A DNA stretch of 64,000 bases from Euglena gracilis (taxonomy: Eukaryota > Euglenida > Euglenophyceae > Euglenales), in assembly GCA_039621445.1 (NCBI GenBank), contig CP154955.1, positions 10,404,241 to 10,468,240 on the forward strand, written 5' to 3'. Shown piece after piece: positions 1-11,004 of this stretch. Both the position numbers and the translations under genes were made by a program. The notes under the pieces were generated by a model. It saw only the letters and a list, made by a program, of their open reading frames with translations, did not search any database and was not told where the DNA came from. The stretch's first letter is position 1; each line of letters begins with the position of its first letter.

Positions 1-272
1 CATACCCATGGCTTGTGCAAACAAAAATTGGAATTTTTCCACATCATCGTGCTTTGGTAGTAGAGGAACCCGAGTTGACATTTTTGTTAGGTGTGAGAGA
101 TCATAGGAGAAAACGACAAGGAAAAGTCCCTAACACACTACCCCAAAGGGAGGGTGTGACAAAGTTGGAGAAGTTTGGTTTCCAAATTCCTATGGAGGGT
201 TTTGATCAAAGGGGACCAGCCTTGGACGAACACTCGCTCAAAATTTTGGACAGGAATTTGGAGAATGCAAAT
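1..272 (+). pseudogene. Family A protease C-terminal flank (partial)
   Basis: The open frame covers the sequence that follows the aspartic protease active site in family A: a conserved block around LLQTKIGIFPHHRAL and then a charged linker ending at TAG (273-275). The DTG active site lies outside the window; the same region of A2 starts at about 5678 and shows it upstream. The product would be the end of protease plus the spacer to RT. The stop codon falls at the same place in A2 (TAA at 5946-5948), so protease and RT may be separate reading units in this lineage. Confidence 0.7.
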
Positions 273-389
273 TAGAAACCCCTTCCTATTCGTAAAATGA
301 TCATTGCAAGGGAGGGGGAGGGGAACAATAAAACGGAATCGGAAGAGTAAAAGAGAATAAGGGAGCTAAGAGAGGAGTTTTTTGGAAGG

Positions 390-1800
390 TATGGTGGAAG
401 CGTGTTTCGGTCTAAGATACAACCCGACCCACCGGTAAGAGGACCATATGGTTATGCATTCATACCTTTGCAAGAAGGAGTGCGGCCCACCCGACAAAAA
501 CCATTTTTCATGCACGGGGAACGAAAAGAAGCTTTGGAAAAAATCACTCAAGATTGGATCGATATGAAATTCATCGAGCCAGCCACAACAACAAATTCAG
601 AATGGCTCTCACAAACTTTCCCCGTGCCCAAAAAGTCAGCCGATTTTCCTTGGAGGGGAGTTGTTGACATGAGGGGACCCAACAGCCAATCCCGTAGATG
701 CAACTACCCTCTTCTGAAAATCGAAGACATCCTGGTGAAGCATGGCGCAAACCAAATGTTCTACATTTTGGATTTAAAACAAGCCTTTCACCAACAGCCG
801 GGTCACACGGATAGTAGGCCTTTAACTTGCTCCTTCACAGCAAAAGGTCTTTACCAATGGAGGGTAAATGTAATGGGGTTTACCAATGCCTCACAACAAT
901 TTCAACAAATGATGGATGACCGTTTAGCACCCGTAAGGGATATTGCTACCCCATACATTGATGACATTTTGGTAGGGACTACCGTCGGGGAGGGGGAGGA
1001 CCTCCTCGAGGCACACAAAAGGGGTTTGTGTAGGGCGTTGGATTTACTCGCCGAGGAAATTTGTGTTGTGGACCAAAAAAAAGCGGAATTATTCATCAAA
1101 GAAGTGGATTTTTGTGGCCAGATTTTGGGGCATGGCATTCGTCGGCCGGCCCCTGGCAAATTACGTGCCATTGAAAAATGGGAGGTTCCAACAACCATAA
1201 CGGCCTTAAGGGCTTTCTTCGGCTTCACAAATTATTACAACACCTACATGCACATGTATGCTCAAGTTGCGGCACCTTTGCAAAATAAGTTAAAGGTCTC
1301 TAGGGACGAAGGCAAGAAAGGGAGCAAAAAATGGGTTGAATTCGGGGAGGATGAACACAAGGCATTTGAGGAGTTAAAGAAACGGTTGTGTTCCGGTTTG
1401 ATTCTTCAAAGAGTGGACCCTGATAAACCCTTTGCTTTGAGAGTAGATGCAAGTGGGTATGCCGTAGGAGCAACTTTGGAACAACTTAAAGAAGGAAACG
1501 GTACGCCCACACCCCAAGATGTTTGGACAAAAAAACGGTGCCTGTTGCATTTATGTCCCGAAATCTCACCGAGGGGCAAAGCAAATGGACCCCCCCCCCG
1601 GGAATTGCAGACATATGCCATAAGTTTGGCACTCCAAAAATGGAAACGTTGGTTTGGTCTCCAACCAATTTTGGTGTTGACCGATCGCCAAAGTTTGGAA
1701 GCATGGGCAAAAGAAGTGCTCGACACCCCAAGTGGACCGGTGGGGAGGAGGGGCACGATGGCACCAAATTTTCTCAAAATACGATTTGACAGTGGGGTAC
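390..1800 (+). pseudogene. Family A reverse transcriptase-RNase H, copy A1
   Basis: The product copies element RNA into DNA and removes the RNA template. RT motifs appear in order: PVPKKS, VVDMRGPNSQ, FYILDLKQAFHQ, the polymerase box YIDDILVGTT, then FCGQILGHG and the connection FFGFTNYYN. RNase H follows with LRVDASGYAVGATLEQ and VLTDRQSLEAW. A frameshift lies in the C-run at about 1590 and another in the G-rich run near 1750, so the RNase H end (GYIPGKENTIADILSRWAYP) is read in a different frame. No start codon is certain; the frame is entered from upstream polyprotein. Confidence 0.9.
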
Positions 1801-2597
1801 ATTCCGGGGAAGGAAAACACCATTGCCGACATTTTAAGTCGGTGGGCGTACCCCGCTTCGCAAGCTCTAAGGGACATTAGTAAACATGGTTCGGCCGAGG
1901 ATAAGAGGGAAATGGAGGAGCTCGTAAGAGAGGAGATGGAAGATGAGAAAAATTGTTTGTTGGTCAAAGTCAAAAATCAGCCTAACTCTCGTAACATCTG
2001 GATAAGGGGGGTGGTAACCCGCAGTGGAAAAGAGTTGGCACCCAATTTTGTGGATGATGCATCACGGAGGGGTACCGAGAGTGTAGAAAGTCCGGGAGGA
2101 ATAAACACCACCGAAGACGCTCACTCACAAGGGCCTAGGGATGCTAGTTCGAAAAGGGTAAGAGGAGAGTTACCTTTTGGGATGGAATGCACCCTGCGGG
2201 AAATTTGGTGCCAAGCCCAAAACTTCCAACTAATGAGTTACCGAAGGGGGGAACGGCAGAATGTGCGGCCGCGCCAACTCCAAGTACAACCCCTAAGCTA
2301 ACAAAATCAGTTTGGGAGAGAGATTGGGTGGTTACGTATACCGAATGCCCCACTTGGAGGTAAATTTGGCAAGCAACAAAAGAAAATGGTGAGTGGCCAA
2401 ATGGTGTGAAAGTCCACAAAAACCAAATGTTTCGGGAAGAGAAGTTGTGTGTTCCTCTGCGTTTTCAAGAAATGATCATCCTTGAAAACCACAAATTCCT
2501 TGGACATGTAGGTCCGGAAAAGGTGTGGAGACACGTCAATTTGAGGCATGCATGGGCTGATGAAAGGAAGGCAAAAGTTTTCACAGATAAACGATAG
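1732..2597 (+). pseudogene. RNase H tail, linker and truncated integrase N-terminus (A1)
   Basis: The final RNase H block is followed by an acidic/Ser-rich linker and then the integrase zinc-binding region. The zinc region reads ILENHKFLGHVGPEKVW, with the two histidines of the HHCC motif; the cysteines are missing because the element breaks off into segment X. A small indel near 2155 shifts the linker frame, and GAA has become TAA at about 2360 relative to copy A3. The DDE catalytic core and chromodomain are absent, so this copy could not integrate by itself. Confidence 0.8.
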
Positions 2598-3454
2598 CTG
2601 CAGAAGAGGATTCAGGTGTATGTATATCTGGACGACATACTATCAAAGCACCCTCCCAACCACCGGAAAAGTTGCCATGCATTTGATCGATGGCAAACTT
2701 TTGTACCTGTACGTCTCTGTTTCTGCCGTCTAAAATTGACACTTTTTTTTTTATGTTGAGGGTTCCTCTTTTCAAATGAGGAACCGGTGGTTCAGATGGG
2801 GGGTGTACCGTCGGCTTCCACTTTATTCGCAGCCCCATATTTTTGGTAATCTTCGAGAATATTTTGGGCTGGCTCCAAATTTTAACTTTGTCTGCCTGTT
2901 ACAAGAAGGCTGGGAGGTTGGTGGCACTGGGGTGTAAGCCCCTCCCTGATCAGTGTTACATGGTGGAGACTGGAATGTTTTTTCTACCAGGGTAGACAGA
3001 GTTTCAATATGTGGGGCAGGGGTGTGTCCACTCAGGCCATTTCTATCCGGTTCACCATTACTCCACAGAAATCCTGGGGTGGGGTGCATGAATGTTGTGT
3101 GGGTTCAGACCTTGGATCTTGCTAACCTGTGGGGGTGGCCAGGCTTATGTGGGTCCTGCCATTGGTGCCCTGCTGCAGCACACTGCGTGTGCCAAGCAGG
3201 GGATGTTCTCAGTTTCTCTCCTTCCCTGAGGCTGCTGAGGTAGCTGGGCAGGGTTTGCCCCTGCCCTTGCCTTTTCCTCCTTTCTTCTATCCTCCTTTCC
3301 TCGTCCATCTGCAAAACCTTGGCCATCCTTCTTTTCCTTTTTCATACTTCTTGGACTTGAATTTTCCACCTGGTGAAAGTAAAATACGTGATATCACCTT
3401 CTGAGAATGGCCAGTTATGGAGGGGGGAAGAATTTGGAACAACTGCAGGTTTGA
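2588..3454. repeat. Segment X, copy 1
   Basis: This 867-bp non-element sequence is almost identical to 8156-9020. It starts right after the truncated integrase of A1 and ends at GCAGGTTTGA. It is pyrimidine-rich on the + strand near its end and has no recognisable protein. A short open frame on the - strand (about 2581-2715, ending with residues like PESSSAAIVYL) could be a host exon, but I cannot assign it. Because X follows the same broken base of integrase in both copies, the A-X junction predates the tandem duplication. Confidence 0.85.
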
Positions 3455-4208
3455 AGAAACAAGCTCTGGCATTGTTGATATTCTCCACGGGTTGTTGAAT
3501 CTTCAGGTCATCTGCCGAGAACGTTGACCTTCAGGCCTTAGAGTTTGGGTAACCCTTTAAACAAATAACATATATACAAACTGAAATATCCTACTTGTTG
3601 CTCGAGCTGGACCTTTTCCAGGTCCACCGGCAGGCTCTGGCGGGTCTGTTCTCATTCCAGGGGCTCTTTCTCCTCTTTCTCCTCGTTCTCGGCCGCACGC
3701 CCGTTCGCGTTGAACGTCATCCCTCACCTCAGGTTCTGCAGTTCCAGCAGGGAACGACTCCATCCCTGCTGCGCGGCTCCAGTTTTTACACAGTTTGAAG
3801 GCCACCAAGTGCAGCTTGTCCGTCGGCTCAAATGGCGATCTTATCTCCACCTCGCACGCGAGGGCGACCAAGAAGAGCCACGCTTCGTTGTACGGTCAAG
3901 GCGTCCACCATGACCTCTCCGCAAACCTGCTCCAGGGTCACCGCGCACATCGTCGTTGTCCATCGAGGCAATATGCCAAGCATTTTTGCCACGAAGCTCG
4001 CGATGACCTCTTTTTAAGCTCCCAAAAGGGAGACGGCACCTCCATTCGATAGAAAATTACCACTTTACAGCGTTTTTATAACCAAGGCTCTGTGGCCGAT
4101 ATAAACTGCAACAGTACTTCTGCCAACTCCGTCAAAATAAAGCACTAAAGGGGCAATGCCTAAACTTCCCAAGATCGATTACTTTCAAAAAGCCAGCAAA
4201 CAGTGCAT
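3455..4208. other. Unique spacer between X copy 1 and A2
   Basis: This stretch is not related to family A or B. It is GC-rich and CpG-rich from about 3595 to 4015. Open frames exist on the - strand, for example residues like EVIASFVAKMLGILPR read from about 4007, then a second frame with FEPTDKLHLVAFKLCKNW that stops being open before a GTGAGG donor-like site near 3729. These could be decayed host exons, but no family is recognisable. I see no RNA gene here. Confidence 0.4.
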
Positions 4209-5190
4209 CCATCAAAGGTGTGGGAAGTTGGAAAGTTCCCAAGGCGTTGGATTTGTATTCGGGAAAATGGTCTGTTAGGAGGTGTTTGGAGGAAAACGGG
4301 TACCAGGTGGTATCTTTGGATGTGAACCCAAAATTTCACCTAACCCATGTTACGGATATTCTGGAGTGGAATTATCGTAAATACACCCGTGGATATTTTC
4401 AAGTCATAACGGCAAGTGTGCCTTGCACGGAGTATAGCCGTGCTAAGACGGTGGGAGAAAGAAATTTGGAATGGGCAGACCAACTCGTGACAGAGACTTT
4501 GGAAATTGTGGAATATTTTCAGCCCAAATTATGGTGGATTGAAAATCCCCGAACGTGACTTTGCCAAAAAGGCATTGTGTGCAAAATTTGAATTTCATTG
4601 ATGTGGATTATTGTCAATTTTCAGACTGGGGATATCAAAAACCCACTCGTATTTGGGGGAGTCAAAATTTGTTGAGTTTGAAGAACAAACTTTGTAATGG
4701 GAAAACCTGCCCCCATTTGATTGCAAGTGACGGGGGAGGGTTGGTTCACAAAGAACAATTGGGACGAAACGGAATGAGGGTGAGCACTCAACAAAAATGG
4801 AGAGGACCTAAGAAGTTGGTTGAGTACCTTCTTTCGGCCCTTGATTTTAAGGAGGAGAAATTTTCCTTCAAACGTGAGGACTATGCCGTTCGAAATTCAT
4901 TTGTGCAAATGATTGAGGACAATTTTCAAAGGAGGGCCGACGTGGATTGTTTTGCTTCTACCCAAAATTCTCAGTGCACATCATATTTGACCGAGATGGA
5001 AAATGCTTTGGCGGTACCATGGGGAGGGGGGGGGCACGGTTTGGTTGAACCGTCCCTGGTCATTGTGGCCAAAGGTGGCAAAGAAATTGCAAAATGACCC
5101 TTGTGCCGATTGGAACAAAGGTTGGGTAAGGCAACTTGTTCGGAAGGCATCAAAAAAAGTTGTATTTTCCACCCGGAACCAAGCTTTTTG
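4209..5190 (+). pseudogene. Cytosine-C5 methyltransferase plus Dam-like domain, copy A2
   Basis: This is the decayed counterpart of the intact A4 domain pair. C5-methyltransferase motifs are present: ALDLYSGKWSVR (motif I, with the third glycine changed to W), VSLDVNPKF, SVPCTEYS with the catalytic cysteine, WWIENPRT (ENP motif) and YCQFSDWGYQKPTRIWG. A frameshift just after ENPRT (about 4553) gives an early TGA. The Dam-like domain follows (DVDCFASTQNSQC), but the G-run near 5025-5035 shifts the frame so the NPPW motif reads NRPW in another frame. The product is not functional. Confidence 0.85.
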
Positions 5191-5948
5191 AGGTCGATGG
5201 GAAACCAATGGGGGGTGTGAGGTGGGGAGTCTGGGCCTTGTTGATAGAGGGTAATAAGCCCTCCGCCAACACTAGCAACCCCAAGAAACCAAAGGTGGTA
5301 CATTTGAACTCACGGATGGTTAAAAAGAGATTCCCACCCACAGGGCTTGAGAAATTTTCTAAGGACCGAGAACTTTTGATTCGGACAAGGGTTGTTTTTG
5401 GAAACGGGGAAGAACAAAACAAGAACATTTTGGTAGACACCGGTGCGGAGGCTAACCTCATAAGGCAAGGGTTAGTGAGTGAGCACCTAATGTATTCGGC
5501 CGAACACCCCTTGAGGTTTGAAACCGCTGACGGTCAAGCTTTGAGTGGTGGGGGGATGTGCACTAAGGTGATTATGAAATTGCAAGGGGAGGTGAACGAT
5601 AATACCCTACCCACAGATTTTGAGTACGATGTGGAATTTTATGAAGCCAATATCAAAGTGGACGCAATTTTGTCATACCCATGGCTTTTGCAAACAAAAA
5701 TTGGAATTTTTCCACATCATCGTGCTTTGGTAGTGGAGGAACCCGAGTTGACATTTTTGTTAGGTGTGAGAGATCATAGGAGAAAACGACAAGGAAAAGT
5801 CCCTAACACACTACCCCAAAGGGAGGGTGTGACAAAGTTGGAGAAGTTTGGTTTCCAAATTCCTATGGAGGGTTTTGATCAAAGGGGACAAGCCTTGGAC
5901 GAACACTCGCTCAAAATTTTGGACAGGAATTTGGAGAATGCAAATTAA
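5136..5948 (+). CDS. Dam-like domain tail and retropepsin-type protease (A2)
   Basis: This 270-residue open frame begins in the end of the Dam-like domain (FPPGTKLFEVDGKPMGGVRWG) and continues into an aspartic protease. The active site is NILVDTGAEANLIRQG at about residues 99-114, followed by the flap region and the conserved DAILSYPWLL block. The enzyme would cleave the element polyprotein. The first in-frame start is not meaningful, because the frame is read in from the methyltransferase region upstream. The continuity shows the family A order is methyltransferase, Dam-like, protease. It ends with TAA before RT. Confidence 0.8.
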   Translation: MFGRHQKKLYFPPGTKLFEVDGKPMGGVRWGVWALLIEGNKPSANTSNPKKPKVVHLNSRMVKKRFPPTGLEKFSKDRELLIRTRVVFGNGEEQNKNILVDTGAEANLIRQGLVSEHLMYSAEHPLRFETADGQALSGGGMCTKVIMKLQGEVNDNTLPTDFEYDVEFYEANIKVDAILSYPWLLQTKIGIFPHHRALVVEEPELTFLLGVRDHRRKRQGKVPNTLPQREGVTKLEKFGFQIPMEGFDQRGQALDEHSLKILDRNLENAN

Positions 5949-6061
5949 AAACCCCTTCCTAATCGTAAAATGATCATTGCAAGGGAGGGGGAGGGGAACA
6001 ATGAAACGGAATCGGAAGAGTAAAAGAGAATAAGGAGCTAAGAGAGGAGTTTTTTGGAAGG

Positions 6062-7190
6062 TATGGTGGAAGCGTGTTTCGGTCTAAGATTCAACCCGAC
6101 CCACCCGTAAGAGGACCACATGTTTATGCATTCATACCTTTGCAAGAAGGAGCGCGGCCCACCCGACAAAAACCATTTTTCATGCACAGGGAACGAAAAG
6201 AAGCTTTGGAAAAAATCACTCAAGATTGGATCGATATGAAATTCATCGAGCCAGCCACAACAACAAATTCAGAATGGCTCTCACAAACTTTCCCCGTGCC
6301 CAAAAAGTCAGCCGATTTTCCTTGGAGGGGAGTTGTTGACATGAGGGGACCAAACAGCCAATCCCGTAGATGCAACTACCCTCTTCCGAAAATCGGAGAC
6401 ATCCTGGTGAAGCATGGCGCAAACCAAATGTTCTCCATTTTGGATTTAGAACAAGCCTTTCACCAACAGCCGGGTCACACGGATAGTAGGCCTTTAACTT
6501 GCTCCTTCACAGCAAAGGGTCTTTACCAACGGAGGGTAAATGTAGTGGGGTTTACCAATGCCTCACAACAATTTCAACAAATGATGGATGACCGTTTAAC
6601 ACCCGTAATGGATATTGCTACCCCATACATTGATGACATTTTGGTAGGGACTACCGTCGGGGAGGGGGAGGATCTCCTCGAGGCACACAAAAGGGGTTTG
6701 TGTAGGGCGTTGGATTTACTCGCCGAGGAAATTTTTGTAGTGGACCAAAAAAAAGCGGAATTATTCGTCAAAGAAGTGGAATTTTGTGGCCAGATTTTGG
6801 GGCATGGCATTCGTCGGCCGGCCCCTGGCAAATTACGTGCCATTGTAAAATGGGAGGTTCCAACCATAACGGCCTTAAGGGCTTTCCTCGGTTTCACAAA
6901 TTATTACAACACCTACATGCACATGTATGCTCAAGTTGCGGCAAGAAACGGTTGTGTTCCGGTTTGATTCCTCAAAGAGTGGACCCTGATAAACCCTTTG
7001 CTTTGAGAGTAGATGCAAGTGGGTATGCCGTAGGAGCAACTTTGGAACAACTTAAAGAAGGAAACGGTACGCCCACACACCAAAGATGTTTTGGACAAAA
7101 AAACGGTGCCTGTTGCATTTATGTCCCGAAATCTCACCGAGGGGCAAAGAAAATGGACCCCCCCCCCGGGAATTGGTGACATATGCCATA
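6062..7190 (+). pseudogene. Family A RT-RNase H, copy A2 (internal deletion)
   Basis: RT motifs match A1 and A4: VVDMRGPNSQ, FSILDLEQAFHQ, YIDDILVGTT and FLGFTNYYN. The frame continues to 6967, where a 103-bp deletion joins QVAA directly to the RNase H segment in another frame. RNase H then reads LRVDASGYAVGATLEQ in a second frame up to a C-run at about 7155. The RT palm itself is open, but the fused protein is broken. Substitutions against A1 such as DLEQAF for DLKQAF support decay rather than recent copying. Confidence 0.85.
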
Positions 7191-8165
7191 AGTTTAGCAC
7201 TCCAAAAATGGAAAAGTTGGATTGGTCTCCAACCCATTTTGGTGTTGACCGATCGCCAAAGTTTGGAAGCATGGGCAAAAGAAGTGCTCGACACCCCAAG
7301 TGGACCGGTGGGGAGGAGGGCACGATGGCACCAAATTTTCTCAAAATACGATTTGACAGTGGGATACATTCCGGGGAAGGAAAACACCATTGCCGACATT
7401 TTAAGTCGGTGGGCGTACCCCGCTTCGCAAGCTGTAAGGGACATTAGTAAACATGGTTCGGCCGAGGATAAGAGGAAAATGGAGAAGCTCGTAAGAGAGG
7501 AGATGGAAGATGAGAAAAATTGTTTGTTGGTCAAAGTCAAAAATCAGACTAACTCTCGTAACATCTGGATAAGGGGGGTGGTAACCCGCAGTGGAAAAGA
7601 GTTGGCACCCAATTTTGTGGATGATGCATCACGGAGGGGTACCGAGAGTGTACCAAGTCCGGGAGGTATAAACACCACCGAAGACGCTCACTCACAAGGG
7701 CCTAGGGATGCTAGTTCGAAAAAGGGTAAGAGGAGAGTTACCTTTTGGGATGGAATGCACCCTGCGGGAAATTTGGTGCCCAGCCCAAAACTTCCAACTA
7801 ATGAGTTACCGAAGGGGGGAACGGCAGAATGTGCGGCCGCGCCAACTCCAAGTACAACCCCTAAGCTAACAAAATCAGTTTGGGAGAGAGATTGGGTGGT
7901 TGCGTATACCGAATGCCCCACTTGGAGGTAAATTTGGCAAGCAACAAAAGAAAATGGTGAGTGGCCAAAGGGTGTGAAAGTCCACAAAAACCAAATGTTT
8001 CGGGAAGAGAAGTTGTGTGTTCCTCTGGGTTTTCAAGAAATGATCATCCTTGAAAACCACAAATTCCTTGGACATGTAGGTCCGGAAAAGGTGTGGAGAC
8101 ACGTCAATTTGAGGCATGCATGGGCTGATGAAAGGAAGGCAAAAGTTTTCACAGATAAACGATAG
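7086..8165 (+). pseudogene. RNase H end, linker and truncated integrase N-terminus (A2)
   Basis: A mostly open frame carries VLTDRQSLEAW, GYIPGKENTIADILSRWAYP, the acidic linker (MEDEKNCLLVKVKN) and the Ser/Gly-rich spacer up to the integrase entry region VWERDWVVAYTECPTWR. A TAA at about 7929 matches the stop in A1. The zinc-region histidines (ENHKFLGHVGPEKVW) follow, and the element stops at the same base as A1. The linker is intact here where A1 carries an indel, so A2 is the better template for this region. Confidence 0.8.
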
Positions 8166-9020
8166 CTGCAGAAGAGGATTCAGGTGTATGTATATCTGGA
8201 CGACATACTATCAAAGCACCCTCCCAACCACCGGAAAAGTTGCCATGCATTTGATCGATGGCAAACTTTTGTACCTGTAAGTCTCTGTTTCTGCCGTCTA
8301 AAATTGACACTTTTTTTTTTCTGTTGAGGGTTCCTCTTTTCAAATGAGGAACCGGTGGTGCAGATGGGATGTACCGTCGGCTTCCACTTTATTCGCAGCC
8401 CCATATTTTTGGTAATCTTCGAGAATATTTTGGGCTGGCTCCAAATTTTAACTTTGTCTGCCTGTTACAGGAAGGCTGGGAGGTTGGTGCCACTGGGGTG
8501 TAAGCGCCTCCCTGATCAGTGTTACATGGTGGAGACTGGAATGTTTTTTCTACCAGGGTAGACAGAGTTTCAATATGTGGGGCAGGGGTGTGTCCACTCA
8601 GGCCATTTCTATCCGGTTCACCATTACTCCACAGAAATCCTGGGGTGGGGTGCATGAATGTTGTGTGGGTTCAGACCTTGGATCTTGCTGACCTGTGGGG
8701 GTGGCCAGGCTTATGTGGGTCCTGCCATTGGTGCCCTGCTGCAGCACACTGTGTGTGCCAAGCAGGGGATGTTCTCAGTTTCTCTCCTTCCCTGAGGCTG
8801 CTGAGGTAGCTGGGCAGGGTTTGCCCCTGCCTTTGCCTTTTCATCCTTTCTTCTATCCTCCTTTCCTCGTCCATCTGCAAAAGCTTGGCCATCCTTCTTT
8901 TCCTTTTTCATACTTCTTGGACTTGAATTCTCCACCTGGTGAAAGTAAAATACGTGATATCACCTTCTGAGAATGGCCAGTTATGGAGGGGGGAAGAATT
9001 TGGAACAACTGCAGGTTTGA
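8156..9020. repeat. Segment X, copy 2
   Basis: This is the second copy of the ~866-bp segment at 2588-3454 and is nearly identical to it. On its right it joins a different part of family A (copy A3, starting in the RNase H-linker sequence QALRDISKHG), whereas copy 1 joins the unique spacer. It contains no recognisable gene. Confidence 0.85.
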
Positions 9021-9068
9021 GCTCTAAGGGACATTAGTAAACATGGTTCGGCCGAGGATAAGAGGGAA

Positions 9069-9458
9069 ATGGAGGAGCTCGTAAGAGAGGAGAGTGAAGA
9101 TGAGAAAAATTGTTTATTGGTCAAAGTCAAAAGTCAGCCTAACTCTCGTAACATCTGGATAAGGGGGGTGGTAACCCGCAGTGGAAAAGAGGTGGCACCC
9201 AATTTTGTGGATGATGCATCACGGAGGGGTACCGAGAGTGTAGAAAGTCCGGGAGGAAAAAACACCACCGAAGACGCTCACTCACAAGGGCCTAGGGATT
9301 CTGGTTCGAAAAATGGTAAGAAGAGAGTTACCTTTTGGGATGGAGTGGGCCCTGCAGGAAATTTGGTGCCCAGCCCAAAACTTCCAACTAATGAGTTACC
9401 GAAGGGGGAACGGGAGAAGGTGCGGCCGCGCCAACTCCAAGTACAACCCCTAAGCTAA
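9069..9458 (+). pseudogene. Family A linker between RNase H and integrase (A3)
   Basis: This acidic then Ser/Gly-rich linker matches those of A1, A2 and A4, with blocks such as NCLLVKVKSQPNSRNIWIRG, GTESVESPGGKNTTED and RVTFWDGVGPAGNLVPSP. A short deletion near 9415 shifts the frame so that it ends at 9458 instead of joining integrase. No catalytic function is expected; such linkers separate RNase H and integrase in the precursor. Confidence 0.6.
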
Positions 9459-9466
9459 CAAAATCA

Positions 9467-10338
9467 GTTTGGGAGAGAGATTGGGTGGTTGCGTATACCG
9501 AATGCCCCACTTGGAGGGAAATTTGGCAAGAAACGCAAGAAAATGGTGAGTGGCCAAATGGTGTGAAAGTCCACAAAAACCGAATGTTTCGGGAAGAGAA
9601 GTTGTGTGTTCCTCTGGGTTTTCAAGAAATGATCATCCTTGAAAACCACAAATTCCTTGGACATGTAGGTCCGGAAAAGGTGTGGAGACACGTCAATTTG
9701 AGGTATGCATGGGCTGATGAAAGGAAGGCAAAAGTTTTCACAGACAGTTGTAGCAAAAACTGCACAACATGTCAAGCAAGCTCGAGGGGGGAGTCATTGA
9801 AAGGGCCCATTGATTCAACACCCATACCACCCGCACCCATGGTACGTGTGACAATTGATCTTTTCAAAATGCCGAAGGTGTTGTACGAGGGAGGGGAGTA
9901 CAACACGATGGCTGTTTGTGTGGACCCACATTCCGGTTGGATTGTAGCCATACCGTGTTTGATAAGGGATTAACGGGTGCAAAATTGGCCAAGGAAATGC
10001 TTAAGTCCCAATGGAAACCCTTTGGAGTACCTTCAATAATTTCAATTGACCAAGGGTGCCATTTTGTCAACACATGGTGGCAAACCATGTGTTCACTCAT
10101 GGGGATTAGACAAGCAGTTTCCCAAGCTTACCACCACCAAGCGAATGGGAGGGTGGAAAGAGCCGGTCAACAAACTATGGAAGTCCTCCGAAAATTGTTT
10201 GTGGAGGAAAAAAGGAATTGGGTGGAAGCTCTTCCCCAAGTTTTGGATCGTATTCATGACACCAATGGGGAGAGTGGTTTTAGTCCTTACGATATTTTGT
10301 TCGGAAGGGATAGACCCATTTGGGGGGATACCCTATGA
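9467..10338 (+). pseudogene. Family A integrase, copy A3
   Basis: Integrase joins element DNA to the host genome. The zinc-binding HHCC motif is complete: HKFLGH followed by CSKNCTTCQ. The catalytic core has TIDLFKMPKV (first Asp), SIDQGCHFVN (second Asp) and NGRVERAGQ (Glu), the D-D-35-E pattern. A frameshift near 9955 separates the first Asp from the rest, and another near 10325 separates the core from the C-terminal domain. Unlike A4, this copy keeps the first catalytic aspartate. Confidence 0.9.
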
Positions 10339-10945
10339 ACCAACAAAGGAGTGTGAGGACGCTCAAAGTTTTTTTCGCCGAATGAGGGAGATGGATGAGA
10401 AGGTTGCAAAGGTGCTCAACCACAAACATTGGGTTCAAGCGAGTTGGATCAACCAAGAGAGGAGGGAGTTGGTGCCCTTAAAATTAGTAACCCAAGTGTG
10501 GTATAGAAGACCCGAGGTATCCGGGGAAAAATTGTATTCCAGATGGATTGGACCTGGGATTATCAAAGCCCGGGAGGGGCAGAGAAGTTACCTTATTGAA
10601 ATTAAGCCCGGGATGGAAATTAAGACTCACCGTAGTTTCCTTAACGACTACAAAGAGCCTGAAGTTTTTGGTGAGGGGGTTCCTTTGTTCTTTTTCAAGA
10701 GAACCGAAAAAGAGGAAGAAGCAATGCCTGATGAGTGGGAGGTAGAAAAAATTCTGAATCATCGCAAGAGGGGGGGAACCTGGGAGGTCCTCACAAAATG
10801 GGTTGGATATAATGATGGGGAGGAAACTTGGGATCCGGTAGGGGACTTTATACACCGGTTCAATGAGAAGTTGGTAAGGTATTGCTCGAGGAAAAATCTA
10901 GGGGTCGACTTGATGTCGGAATTGAAAAATCCTTTGAACCCCTAG
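10318..10945 (+). pseudogene. Integrase C-terminal domain with chromodomain (A3)
   Basis: The frame continues from the integrase core into the C-terminal domain (LVTQVWYRRPEVSG, FKRTEKEEEAMPDEW) and ends in a chromodomain: EVEKILNHRKRGGTWEVLTKWVGYN then EETWDPVGDF. The aromatic and acidic positions of the domain are kept. Chromodomains on integrases of chromoviruses steer insertion toward modified histone marks. The stop codon TAG at 10943-10945 lies about 60 bp before the LTR. Confidence 0.85.
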
Positions 10946-11004
10946 TGAGCCGAAACTTGAAGGCTCGGTTCATTTTCCTTTTTTTTTGGATGGTGGAGCC
11001 CAAA

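Larger units (their letters stand above)
1..2587 (+). mobile_element. Ty3/gypsy family A, copy A1 (5' end outside window)
   Basis: This is a partial chromovirus-like retrotransposon. The window opens inside the region just after the protease and continues through RT, RNase H, a Gly/Ser-rich linker and the N-terminal zinc-binding part of integrase. It stops abruptly after the residues KVFTD, where segment X begins. Nearly every base has a counterpart in A2 about 5566-5672 bp downstream, so A1 and A2 are halves of a tandem duplication. A1 keeps a 103-bp stretch (1275-1377) between RT and RNase H that A2 has lost. The copy is not functional: integrase is truncated and the RT/RNase H frame is broken twice. 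Confidence 0.9.
4209..8155 (+). mobile_element. Ty3/gypsy family A, copy A2 (truncated both ends)
   Basis: A2 starts abruptly inside the polyprotein at the cytosine methyltransferase domain. It runs through the Dam-like domain, protease, RT, RNase H and linker to the same integrase break point as A1, then enters segment X copy 2. There is no LTR at either end. It has a 103-bp internal deletion between RT and RNase H (junction at about 6943) relative to A1. Its protease frame (5136-5948) is open, and it shows that the Dam-like domain reads into the protease in one frame in this family. Confidence 0.9.

Noticed and set aside
3557-3871. Arg/Glu/Gly-rich - strand protein
   Set aside because: The frame is GC-driven, passes a likely splice donor, and has no homologue; kept only as a possible exon remnant.
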